This document shows, one piece after another, positions 12,101 to 21,123 of a stretch of 64,000 nucleotides of DNA; the stretch's first letter is position 1, and each line of letters opens with the position of its first letter. Origin of the DNA: Stomoxys calcitrans (lineage: Eukaryota; Arthropoda; Insecta; Diptera; Muscidae). A program made the translations under genes and the position numbers. Below the pieces are notes generated by a model. It was not told the origin of the DNA and ran no database searches. It saw only the letters and a program-made list of their open reading frames with translations. The stretch is from positions 183,417,424 through 183,481,423 of the forward strand of contig NC_081555.1 of assembly GCF_963082655.1 (NCBI RefSeq), written 5' to 3'.

Positions 12101-13092
12101 TGATATAGCTGTCATATAAACAGATCTGGGGATTTGATTTCTTGATCTTCTAGAGGGCGCAATTCCTATCCGATTTGGCTGAAATTTGCATGACGTATTT
12201 TATTTTTACTTTCAACAACTGGGTCAAATAAGGTTCAAATCGGTTCATAACCTGATATAGCTGCCATATAAACCGATCTGGGATCTTGACTTCTTGACCC
12301 CTAGAGGTCGCAATTATTATCCGATATGCCTGAAATTTTGTACGATGGATCCTCTCATGACCATCAACAAACGTGTTTATTATGGTCTGAATCTGTCTAT
12401 AGCCCGATACAGATCCCATATAAATCGTTCTCTCTATTTTACTTCGTGAGCCCCAATGGGCGCAATTCTTAAACGAATTGGCTGAAATTTTACACAGGCC
12501 TCCAACATATAATTTAATTGTGGTCCGAACCGGACCATATCTTGATATCGTTTTAATAGCAGAGTAACTCTTTTCTTATATCCTTTTTTGCCTAAGAAGA
12601 GATGCCGGGAAAAGAACTTGACAAATGCGATCCATGGTGGAGGGTATATAAGATTCGGCCCGGCCGAACTTAGCACGCTTTTACTTGTTTTCTACTTACG
12701 TCTGCCAGTTGTGCGCGCTTCACTCCGGGACGTGTTTGCAATTTATAGTGCCGCTTGTATCGCTTTAATGTGTTCACTTGTAGTTGATAGAGATCGGGTA
12801 CTTCTGGCAGGTCAATGTCGGTATCATTGCTGTCATCTTCGGACTCCTTGCGCCGCCTTTTGGAACGTGCCGATTGAATTCGATCTTTGTGGTAGTCGCA
12901 TATGTAAATATGCTGCGACGTGGGGTCACTGCTTAGCTTGAGGCGTTTGTCTTTGCTAGTCTTTTGTATACGTTTGCTATAGCTGGCATTTCCAGCTGGA
13001 TTTCGGCATCTCTCCGTGTCGTCGATCAAACAGCAAGTTTGGTCTGCATGGCCACCTCTCGAGTCTTCCTCTGTTGAAAAGCCGTTGTTCAT
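9191..13092 (-). CDS. Sap30: Histone deacetylase complex subunit SAP30
   Basis: Bridging subunit of the nuclear Sin3-HDAC co-repressor. Two coding exons on the - strand: 13092-12700 (131 codons) and 9292-9191 (33 codons plus stop), a phase-0 intron of 3407 bp with GTAAGT donor and CAG acceptor, 164 residues in all. The start is the family's [11 protein letters not shown]; an in-frame ATG lies 84 bp upstream but its peptide is not family-like. Residues C20/C21, C29, C65 and H68 fit the SAP30 zinc-binding fold (CDYH motif). A basic stretch RSKRRRK (76-82) is followed by an acidic linker. The Sin3-interaction domain ([17 protein letters not shown]... to the end) continues across the intron as ...[19 protein letters not shown] and ends [12 protein letters not shown]. 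The intron is filled with repeats, and one abuts the donor. An ATTAAA-like poly(A) signal may lie at 9123-9128. The 5' UTR was not defined. Confidence 0.92.
9461..9690 (+). repeat. Repeat family B fragment (GTTGTTGTAG... type), rearranged
   Basis: The head 'gttgttgtagtagccacatt' and 'gtggcgatcctcatccgg' matches the unit at 10409. The second half, from about 9586 ('catcgctgtcactagaagct'), is in the opposite orientation relative to the 10409 copy, so this copy is internally inverted. It sits in the Sap30 intron. Confidence 0.55.
9893..10246 (-). pseudogene. LINE reverse-transcriptase C-terminal fragment
   Basis: An open stretch of about 117 codons has the hallmarks of the thumb and post-RT region of a non-LTR retrotransposon: [11 protein letters not shown], then a [18 protein letters not shown] block and [12 protein letters not shown]. 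It lacks the catalytic YADD motif and any upstream domain. The stretch is a 5'- and 3'-truncated relic in the Sap30 intron, antisense to the window and co-oriented with Sap30. The clade cannot be fixed from this piece. Confidence 0.65.
10409..10940 (+). repeat. Repeat family B, near-complete copy
   Basis: Begins GTTGTTGTAGCCACATTTTC and ends 'cacactgctacaacaaca', giving short inverted ends (gttgttgtag / ctacaacaac). The internal text, e.g. 'tggagcattccactatccgc' and 'gtgctcacagctatcccgtg', recurs reversed at 19130-19487. A short frame here (10685-11026) has no recognised domain. It could be a MITE or the end of a larger element. Confidence 0.5.
11043..12690 (+). mobile_element. DINE-1/mini-me-like (Helitron-type) element with internal tandem repeats
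   Basis: The left end is TTTTTATACCCTCCACCAT, followed by a conserved block with 'ccccataaagtatatatatt', 'gatctagccatgtccgtc' and a (GTCY)n tract at 11177-11222. The interior has about ten units of roughly 115 bp with 'atagctgccatataaaccga' and 'cttgacttcttgagcctcta'. The right end has 'ccatggtggagggtatataa', a near-perfect palindrome TTCGGCCCGGCCGAA and 'ttagcacgcttttacttgttt'. The inverted ATACCCTCCACCAT / ATGGTGGAGGGTAT pair and the terminal palindrome match the layout described for DINE-1/Helentron elements; the (GTCY)n block is as described for dipteran mini-me elements. No transposase is encoded. Inserted in the Sap30 intron, its right end abuts the splice donor. Confidence 0.65.
12683..12700 (-). 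other. Sap30 5' splice site and TE-derived cryptic donor
   Basis: Reading the - strand, exon 1 ends ...GCAGAC at 12700, followed by the consensus donor GTAAGT (12699-12694). Fifteen bases further in, the DINE-like end supplies GTAAAA (12684-12679). The interval between them is a multiple of three and open, so use of the inner site would add five codons (V-S-R-K-Q). GTAAGT is the much stronger site. Confidence 0.55.
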
Positions 13093-13440
13093 TGCAATGA
13101 AGGAAGACGAGTCCTTGGCACATATAAATTGTAAATTATGTATTTGCAAATTGATGCTGTTTTGCAACAAACACACACAAATAAAGCTTTATAACTACTT
13201 GTGTTTTTATATTTTTTTGCATTCGGTTTCCAAATTGCCAAGTTGTTGTAATTTTCCAGAATTATTTTTTTTGGTTACCTTTCTATAGTTACTTTACTTA
13301 TTACTTTATGTCAATACCTAAATGTCAATAACTCTTTTTTAAAGTCCATTTTCGATTAATCGACTTCTTGTGTACAAAAGTCGATGTCGACTTTTAGTGG
13401 CAAAAAAAAAATCGAATAAGACGGCTATTCGATAAAAGTT
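13093..13440 (-). promoter_or_regulatory. Probable Sap30 5' UTR/promoter region
   Basis: Directly upstream of the Sap30 start. It contains several ATCGA-type palindromes (around 13352-13366 and 13378-13396, e.g. 'aagtcgatgtcgactttt') and 'attcgataaaa', similar in style to DREF-type motifs of fly housekeeping promoters. No TATA box or initiator was fixed, so the boundaries are arbitrary. Confidence 0.35.
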
Positions 13441-13636
13441 CACATGGTACAATTAAGAGGTAATATATAACAGCATGCACGACGATCGCACTATGTGTGC
13501 CATCGCAAATGTTGTCTTATGACATGACAAGTTTTGCTATAGTTAAATTTGCACACATAGTGTGATACGAATGAAAATCATTTTTTAAAATAGCACTGTT
13601 CTTTTTAATTTAATACTACTAATTACAGACGGATGA

Positions 13637-14496
13637 ACAACTTTCATGGTGAAACAATTAAAGGTGGTCTCATTTGTACAACAACCACAAATCATATGGT
13701 GCAATCCGCCATCTTGTCATCAAACTGATAGACGTTTTGCCAACACACCCAAAGAAATTTGTATACCTGTGAGTATACGTGTGCGTACATGGGCAGAGAA
13801 TATGCGAGAAAGAAGACAATAACAAAGAGATTGCAAACAAAAATCTGTCATCTTAGTACCGTCAAACCTGGCCTGCTCTTAACAGCTGTTCGCATAAGAC
13901 CACCTTTTTATATCCGCCTTGGGTGAGTATTAAACAGATAATAAAACTATGTATCTTATCAATAAAATATGGTGCTTATTCCAATGCTACATATTAGAAA
14001 TTTGAAATTTTTCTAAAACTGTTAATATATATGAAATGTATATAGCAAAGTGTAAATTAGAAATATATGAAAATAAGTAGTACGTCTGTAATTAAATTAA
14101 TTATTTCATGGGTATTAGTTAAAACTGAATGGAATAGAAGCAGAATTTTGGCAAAAATTTGCACACAGAAAAAAGTGGTTCATAGAATTGATATAAAAAC
14201 TTATTTCAATTAAGTAAGTCAAGTTTAATACAATTTTATAAAATTTTGGTTCGTTGTTTTCAGTTAAACGATCCGTGAAATCGGTTTTCTTCAGGTTTGA
14301 CGGCATTAAGATGTCAGATTTTTGTTTGCATTCTCTTTGTTGTCATTTTCTTTCTCTCATATTCTCACGCACACATATTTCTTTGTGTGTGTTAGCAAAA
14401 CGTCGATCAGCTTGATGGCAAGATGGCGGATTGCACCATATGATTTGTTGTTGTTGTACAAATGAGACCACCTTCAATTGTTTCGCCATGGGTTGT
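13637..14496. mobile_element. Non-autonomous DNA element with ~210-230-bp terminal inverted repeats
   Basis: The left arm, about 13637-13870 (starting 'acaactttcatggtgaaaca'), pairs as reverse complement with about 14290-14496 (ending 'gtttcgccatgggttgt'). Shared blocks include 'aaggtggtctcatttgtaca', 'atggtgcaatccgccatctt' and 'gcaaacaaaaatct'. The AT-rich centre has no coding capacity. A separate 12-bp inverted repeat (CACTATGTGTGC) stands just outside at about 13490-13560. Confidence 0.65.
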
Positions 14497-14684
14497 GTGT
14501 GTATTATAGTTCAGAACGATAACACACACAAACAACGAAAAATGGCGCGAACAAGATAAATACACAAAATCGAGTTGCACTAATCACTAATTTTGACAAT
14601 TAGTGCACTCAATATTTTGTTGTTGGGCAACTGCCACTACCTGCAAATGAATATATCTTGATAACAACCGCTGAAAATATTTTT

Positions 14685-14760
14685 CTGTGCTCACGCCGAA
14701 ATTTGAACCGCGTCATATGCGGACAGGCAAACCTTCGCGCCACGGTGGCTTCCAGATATT
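14685..14760 (-). repeat. SINE family A, head fragment
   Basis: The reverse complement reads 'gaagccaccgtggcgcgaag', a 'cctgtccgcatatgacg' segment and a diverged box B. Only the tRNA-like head survives. A second partial head ('gggccaccgtagcgc') lies near 14965. Confidence 0.5.
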
Positions 14761-15151
14761 TGATATCTATATACTTCTTACAAAAAGAGTTCTTGTTTAA
14801 AAGCAAATCGGTTTGTTTTTTTTGATATGTAGAAAAATTTTTACTTGTACTGCGCTCAGGTGGCAATTTGTCCCATAAATGTTTGGGACTGTTAGTAGCG
14901 TAACTATTATCGGCAACTACCTGTGAAGCGAAAAATGGATAAAGTACCTATTACGATTACGGTGTGGGCCACCGTAGCGCTGATACTGATAACATCGCCT
15001 CGAAGAATATGCCTTTTTTTAAAGATCTTTGGCAATTCTTTTACCAATTATCACTATTCTATATAAGATTGGCTTAAAGTAATGTGTGATTGTTTAACAT
15101 AAATTAAAGATATGAATAAAATACATAAAATACCTACATATTAAGATTACG

Positions 15152-15450
15152 GTGGAGGCCATCGTGGCGCAGAGGTTAGCATATCAACCTATGATGCCGA
15201 ACGCCTGGGTGCGAATCCCGCGGTGAACATCAGAAAATTTTTAGCGGTGGTTATCCCCTTACAAATTCTGGCGACATTTGTGACGTGCTATGCCATGTAA
15301 AAACTTCTCTCCAAAGAGGTGACGCGCTGCGGCAAGCCGTTCGGACTCGGCTATAAAAAGGGGTTAAATTAAAATAGGACAGCACTAATTGATATATAAG
15401 AAGTTTGGCCCTGTTCCTTAATAAAATGTTCATGGACAAAATTTGCAAAA
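15152..15450 (+). repeat. SINE family A, full-length-like copy
   Basis: 'ggaggccatcgtggcgcaga' starts the head; box A is GCGCAGAGGTTAGCAT, and box B is diverged (GGTGCGAATCCC). The body carries 'ccatgtaaaaacttctctcc' and 'ggactcggctataaaaagg', with the tail 'aatgttcatgg' at the 3' end. Confidence 0.7.
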
Positions 15451-16015
15451 AAAATTTGCAATTTATAGAATACTAATGCTTTCCCAATGGATGGTTTTGC
15501 ATCGTGAAAGAGTGTGGACCTGGAACATTTAAATAAAATGGATACTGTGAGAAGCAGCGAATACGGTAACGGTTATAATTCTTAACAAATTATTTACAAA
15601 TTGCTATATTTGCGTAAATCGATTTAGAATTGAATAACAAACACCACACTAAGCTTTGTACGAGTGCCCATATACAAATAAAATGATAGCTGAAAATAAG
15701 AAATTTTATGACAGGTTTTGCATGCAATATGTTTGTTAGGATTTATTTACACTAAAAAGTTAAAAAAAAAAATACTTTCCAACCATTGCTTTCAAATGAG
15801 TTAAAATTTTCTTACGCGATTGTTTGTCATATGCTCGAAATAATGAATTATTTCTTGTGATTTAGTTAAAATTGACCCAAATAGAAAACCAGATTTTGCA
15901 ATATATTTGTACATTTTTATTTACTCATAATTTCAAATATTTTATTCCACCAATTAAATTCATACGAGTTAAAATTGTCATACACAATTGTGTATCATAT
16001 GAACAGAATGAAGAA
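15451..16015. other. AT-rich spacer, no gene seen
   Basis: Nothing recognisable on either strand apart from poly-A/T tracts. Confidence 0.5.
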
Positions 16016-16255
16016 AAACACATGTCACACAGCACGCGTAACAAAGGACTTATTGAAAGGCGAGTTCGGTGAACATTTTATTTCACGTTTGGGACGTAAC
16101 TGTGAATGGCGAGCGCTACATTGAGATGATATCTAACTTTTTTTTGCCAAAAATGCAAGAGCTTGACTTGCATGACATGTGGTTTCAACAAGACGGTGCC
16201 ACATGCCGGCCTAGATCGTGCGATTTAACGCCTTTAGACAATTTTTTGTGAGGTT
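16016..16255 (+). pseudogene. mariner/Tc1-superfamily transposase relic (scrambled)
   Basis: Three transposase pieces are present in the wrong order. About 16020-16068 encodes the region just after the second catalytic Asp (HTARVTKDLLKGEFGE in one frame). About 16084-16208 encodes VNGERYIEMISNFFLPKMQE and WFQQDGATC (second Asp). About 16208-16251 encodes PRSCDLTPLDNFL (third Asp region). Frames differ between pieces. The family matches the relics at 47430 and 52559. Confidence 0.7.
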
Positions 16256-16296
16256 ATATAATTACCATATACTTACTTTTACTTTACTTTAATTGG

Positions 16297-16569
16297 CTAT
16301 GACAGAATATTTCTTCCACTAGCCGAACATAGAATAGCGTTGCAAGCGCCTCGATCTTCTGCGTTCATTCTAAAATCCCTGACACCAAGTTTCGAGTTGT
16401 CTCCCACAACTTGATCTTTCCATCGTGCTTTTGGTCTTCCCGGTTTGCGTGTACCACCGTGTTTGCCTTCAAAAGACTTCTTTGCTGGAGCTTCTTCACC
16501 CATTCTGACAACATGACCTAGCCAACGCAGCCGTTGTATTTTGATGCGTGTAACTATGCTATCGTCGAT
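16297..16569 (-). pseudogene. LINE C-terminal fragment
   Basis: The - strand encodes VTRIKIQRLRWLGHVVRMGE, then a Gly/Arg/Lys-rich GTRKPGRPKARWKDQVVGD block and LGVRDFRMNAEDR. This is the conserved tail after the reverse transcriptase in several insect LINE families. It is fused in frame, by chance, to translated DINE-type repeat upstream. No RT core is nearby. Confidence 0.7.
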
Positions 16570-16861
16570 CAAAGCTTGATACAGCTCCCATATAAACCGA
16601 TCTCCCGATTTTGCTTCTTGGACCCCTACAAGGCACAATTGTTATTTGAATGGACTGAAATATTACACAATGACTTCTAAAATGTTCAGGATTCATTTAT
16701 GATCCGAATCGGACTATAACTTGATATAGCTTCAATAGCATAACAGTTCTTATTCAATATTCTTTGTTTGCCTAAAAAGGGATACCGCGCATAGAACTCG
16801 ACAAATGCGATCCATAGTATATAATATTCGGCCCGGTCGAACTTAGCACGCTCTTATTTGC
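16560..16861 (+). repeat. DINE-1-like element, right end only
   Basis: Contains 'cttgatacagctcccatata', one internal unit, and the right-end text 'gatccatagtatataa', 'cggcccggtcgaacttagca' and 'cgctcttatttgc'. The left half has been replaced by the LINE fragment. Confidence 0.6.
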
Positions 16862-17194
16862 TAATATTTCTTTTGTTGTTAGTTTTTTTGTTGTCTAAGC
16901 TTTCAAGATCAGTTATTTTTGTCTGGCATTTACCACAGGGGTAACTACAAAACCAAAGGTTGCCCAACTTACCAACGGTCCAAAGTAAAATTATATACAA
17001 ATGTCCAAAAATTAACTCATTAATAAAAGCAGAAGAAGTCATTTTAAATGTTGAGGTTAAGTAATTTTACCTCGAATTCTATGCAGCCTTATTTTCAAAC
17101 CGAATGGTTTTCTTTTAAGGATAAAGGTTTTTTTACCTTAAAAATACAATGTCCTTTATTGAGTTGCACAAAACTTTAATCCATTTTTCATATT

Positions 17195-18297
17195 CATTTT
17201 GTCATTCTGTTTGCAATACATCGAAATATCCATTTCCAACCCTATAAAGTATATATTTTCTTGAATAGCGTACAAATTTAAGACGACCTAGCCATGTCCG
17301 TCCGTCTGTCTATTGAAATCACGCCACAGTCTTTAAAAATAGATATATTGAGCTGAAACTTTGCTCAGATTCTTTTTTGTCCATAAGCAGGTTAAGTTCG
17401 AAGATGGGCTTTATCGGACTATATCTTGATTTAGCCCCCATATAGACTGATCCCCCATGAGACTGAAAAGATCGGTCCTGATTTTCATATAGCTGCAATA
17501 TAGACCGATCTCTCGATTTAAGGTCTTGGGCCCATAAAAGGCGCATTTATTGTCCGATTAAGTCATCGTTTGGGACAGTGAGTTGTGTTAGGCCCTTCGA
17601 CGTCCATCTTCAATTTGGCTCAGATAGGTCCAGATTTGGATATAGCTGTCATATAGATTGATCTCTCGATTTAAAGTTTTTTGTATTGTCCGATGCATTT
17701 ATTGTCTGATGTCGCGGATATTTGGGACAGTGAGTTATGTTGGATTCCTCGACATCTTTCTGCAATATGGCACAGATCGGTCCAAATTTGGATATAGCTG
17801 TTATATAGACCGATCTCTCGATTTAAGGTCTTGGGCCCATTAAACGCGCTTTTATTGTCCGAATTCGTCGAAATTTGGGACAGTGAGTTGCGTTAGGCTT
17901 TTCGACAACTTTCTGCAATTTGGCCCAGATTTGGATATAGCTGTCATATAGAGCGATCTCTCAATTTAAGGTTTTGGCCCCATAAAAGGCACATTTATAA
18001 TCCGATTTCGTTGAAATTTGACACATTCGTGTCGAATTGGGTTCGGTATATATATGGATATGGTTACCAAAAAGACCAATATTTTGTTCTACAAAATTGA
18101 ACAATGACTTGCAATTAGTAGACCACTCAATGCCCGTATCGAATTTGGTCCAAATTGGACCATTTTTCGGTCTACCTGCTATGGGGGCATAAATTATAAA
18201 TTTTTCACCGGATTAGGACGAAAAGTGGTTTACATATATACCCGAGGTGGTGTGTATCCAAAGTCCTGGCCCCTTAACGCCTTTTTACTTGTTTTTT
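17195..18297 (+). mobile_element. DINE-1/mini-me-like element, second subtype
   Basis: Shares the block 'accctataaagtatat', 'gacctagccatgtccgtccg' and a short GTCY run at about 17295-17310 with the other elements, and ends 'cctttttacttgttttttg'. The internal ~115-bp units differ, though: 'gatatagctgtcatatagac', 'gatctctcgatttaaggt' and 'gggacagtgagttgtgttag'. It is therefore a related but distinct subfamily. Confidence 0.6.
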
Positions 18298-18550
18298 GTA
18301 TTGAATTAAGGAACTAAAATCTTTAATTCAAGTCTGTATAACTTTAGTATTATTTTTTTTTTGTTTTAAATATTTAATTTAAAAACATTTTTACCAATTT
18401 AATAAAAGGAAATAATTGATATTTTTTGCATTAATAAAATATTTTTATTTTATTGGATTAAATTGCTGATAAAACATGTAAAATATTGATTTAAAAATTA
18501 TATTTTTTAATTTATATTCTCTTAAAGAAAGGTCTGTAAAAAGCATACAA

Positions 18551-19874
18551 CCCTATTCTGCATAACAATTCCCTGGGAGTTTATTGCCTACTCCCTTTTC
18601 TCCTATTCTGAATAATAATTGACTGGGAGTTTGTTCCCTACTCCCTTTTCCCCTATTCTAAATAAACTTCAAAAAAGGGATATATCTCCTAGGGAAAAAA
18701 GGAGCTATTCTGAATCGAAATAAAAGGGAGAATGAGAAGAAAGGGAGCTAGTATAAATAATTATGAATTGAATTGTTTTATAAAAAATGGTACCAGTTCT
18801 TACCATTTACGAACAATTTTAAATGCACGGAAATTAGGTTTTACTGTTTCATCAAAATCAACTAGAAATTTTGTTAGGTTCTCCCGGTTTAAATGTGTCA
18901 TGTACCCTCCATAGAAGATTTGCATAAGCTTTTCGGTTTCATTGACAAAATACGAGCATTCTAGAATTGGTATATGAATATACATAGGTTTCAAAATATG
19001 TGGTTCATATTTTAATATTCTTAGACCTATATGTATAAAGAGTTTTCGGCAAGTGGCACTCCGTCTGGAGTCGGATACCACGAAGGAGAAGCAACCCTCT
19101 ATACTACACACTAAATTATTCTTCCCAAGAATGATCTGGTAGATTCAGCCACATTAACTCCTTTTGGCAAGGGAAAACGCCAACATGCATGATGTGTGCC
19201 CAATTCTCAACACGGGATAGCTGTGAGCACTACATAGGCCGGAACATTAAGCTCCAATTTGGGTAGTGTTCCTTGCTCTCGCTTAGAAGCTTAGCTGCGA
19301 GCTACCGGGTGCGTCCACAGGTTGCGGATAGTGAAATGCTCCATACGGAGTAGCTGCCACGGCAGTCGCGGACAATCATCGGTATCGAGCGGAGAGTCTC
19401 AGTGAGAGGTCGGGAGGCTCTCCTACAGGAGCTTGACGTGGATCGCCACATCCACATGAAAATTTGGCTTCTATAACAACAACACGATACAATAAATCTA
19501 TTTATCTGTCCACCAGATCACTCTGGAAGCATCTAATTGTTGGATGAAGACGGAAAGTTGTTATCACAACGCAGAAATATGGTTACAAGCCGTAGGCCAT
19601 AATTGTGTACTAATAAAAAAAAATTTAAACCAAACTTTATAGCAAACTTTATAAATTTGTTTTGCATTTTCCGTTTAATGTCATTTTCCAAAAAATAATA
19701 GTCAAATGTTTAGCCAAATTAAAACGGCTGGGGCAAAACAGCTGTTTTCGAAAATTCGAAATTCTCACTCCCATATTTTTCCTCTCACAATTCAATCAGA
19801 ATAGGAGGATTTTTTACGAAGGAGAGATTTATTCCTGGGGAGTTTATTCTCAGGAGTTTTCAGAATTGGGCTGA
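18551..19874. mobile_element. Candidate non-autonomous DNA element with subterminal repeats
   Basis: The left side has two direct ~51-bp units ('cctattctgcataacaattc' / 'cctattctgaataataattg') plus a third partial copy. The right side has similar text in inverse orientation ('atcagaataggagg', 'ggggagtttattctcagg'). Ends and target duplication were not resolved. A family B copy lies inside (19130-19487). The call is tentative. Confidence 0.35.
19130..19487 (-). repeat. Repeat family B copy, reversed
   Basis: The reverse complement matches the 10409-10940 copy: 'gatagtgaaatgctccatac' and 'gcagctaagcttct', and it ends with the 'tacaacaac'-type terminus near 19480. Confidence 0.55.
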
Positions 19875-19956
19875 CTATCTCTACCTCGTCTACCCTCTTC
19901 CTTGTTCTCAAATTTGTTTCGTTTGGAATGTACTTATTTCATTTGTTCACATCCTA

Positions 19957-21123
19957 ATTTTTATACCCTCCACCATAGGAGTAGGGCATACTCATTTCGT
20001 CATTCTGTTTGTAACACCTCGAAATATGAATCTAAGACCCCATAAAGTATATATATTCTTGATCCTCATGTCATTTTAAGTCGATCTAGCCATATCCGTC
20101 CGTCTCTCCGTTCGTCCGTCTGTCTGTCAAAAGCACGCTAACTTTCGAAGGAGTAAAGCTGGGCGTTTGAAATTTGGCACAAATACTTTTTATTAGTGCA
20201 GGTCGGTTGGGATTGTAAATGGACCAAATCGGTCTATGTTTTAATATAGCTGCCATATAAACCGATCTGTGATCTTGACTTCTTGAGTCTCTAGAGGGTG
20301 CAGTTCTCGTCCGATTTGACTGAAATTTTTCACTTGGTGTTTTGGAATCGCATCCAACAACGGTGTTAAGTATGGTTTAAATCGGTTCATAACCTGATAT
20401 AGCTGTCATATAAACCGATCCGGGGTCTTGACTTCTTGAGCATCTAGAAGGCGCAATTTTTATTCGATTTGACTGTAATTTCTCACGTGGTATTTGGGTA
20501 TCACTTCCAACAACTGTGCTAAATATGATTCAAATCGATTCATAACCTGGTATAGCTGCCATATAAACCGATCTTGGATCTTGACTTCTTGAGCCACTGA
20601 AGGTCTCAATTCTCATCCGATTTGGTTGAAATTTTGCATGAGGTGTTTTGTTATGACTTCCAATAACTGAGCTTAGTATGGCGCCAATCGGTACATAATC
20701 TGATATAGCTGCCATATAAACCGATCTGGGATCTTAAATTCTTGAGTCTCTAGAGGCAGAAATTTTGTACAACGGCTTCTCCCATGACCTTCAACATACA
20801 TGTTTAATATGGTCTGAATCGATCTACAGCTTGATACAGCTCCCATATAAACCGATCTCCCGATTTTGCTTCTTGAACCCCTACAAGGCGTAATTCTTAT
20901 CCGAATGGACCGAAATATTACACCATAACTTCTATAATGTTCAGCATTCAATTCATTTATGGTCTGAATCGGACTATAACTTGATATAGCTCCCGTAGCA
21001 TAACCGGTCTTATTCATTATTCTTAGTTTGCTTAAAAAGAGATGCCGCGGAAAGAACTCGACAAATGCGATCCATGGTATATAAGATTCGGCCCGGCCGA
21101 ACTTAGCACGCTTTTACTTGTTT
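19957..21123 (+). mobile_element. DINE-1/mini-me-like element
   Basis: Left end TTTTTATACCCTCCACCAT, conserved block and GTCY run at about 20095-20130, roughly eight internal ~115-bp units, right end with TTCGGCCCGGCCGAA and 'cacgcttttacttgttt'. Same subtype as 11043-12690. Apparent peptides such as SVYMAAI or RFIWQLYQ in this and similar regions are translated repeat units, not proteins. Confidence 0.65.

Noticed and set aside
13093..13176. Upstream in-frame ATG extending Sap30 by 28 residues
   Set aside because: The extra peptide is unlike SAP30 proteins, whose conserved N-terminus begins at M-N-(N)-G-F-S-T-E-E-D-S; the inner ATG is preferred.
20530..21017. - strand frames with repeated SVYMAAI / [12 protein letters not shown] peptides
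   Set aside because: The same peptides recur in every DINE-like element because they translate the ~115-bp unit; no start context or domain.
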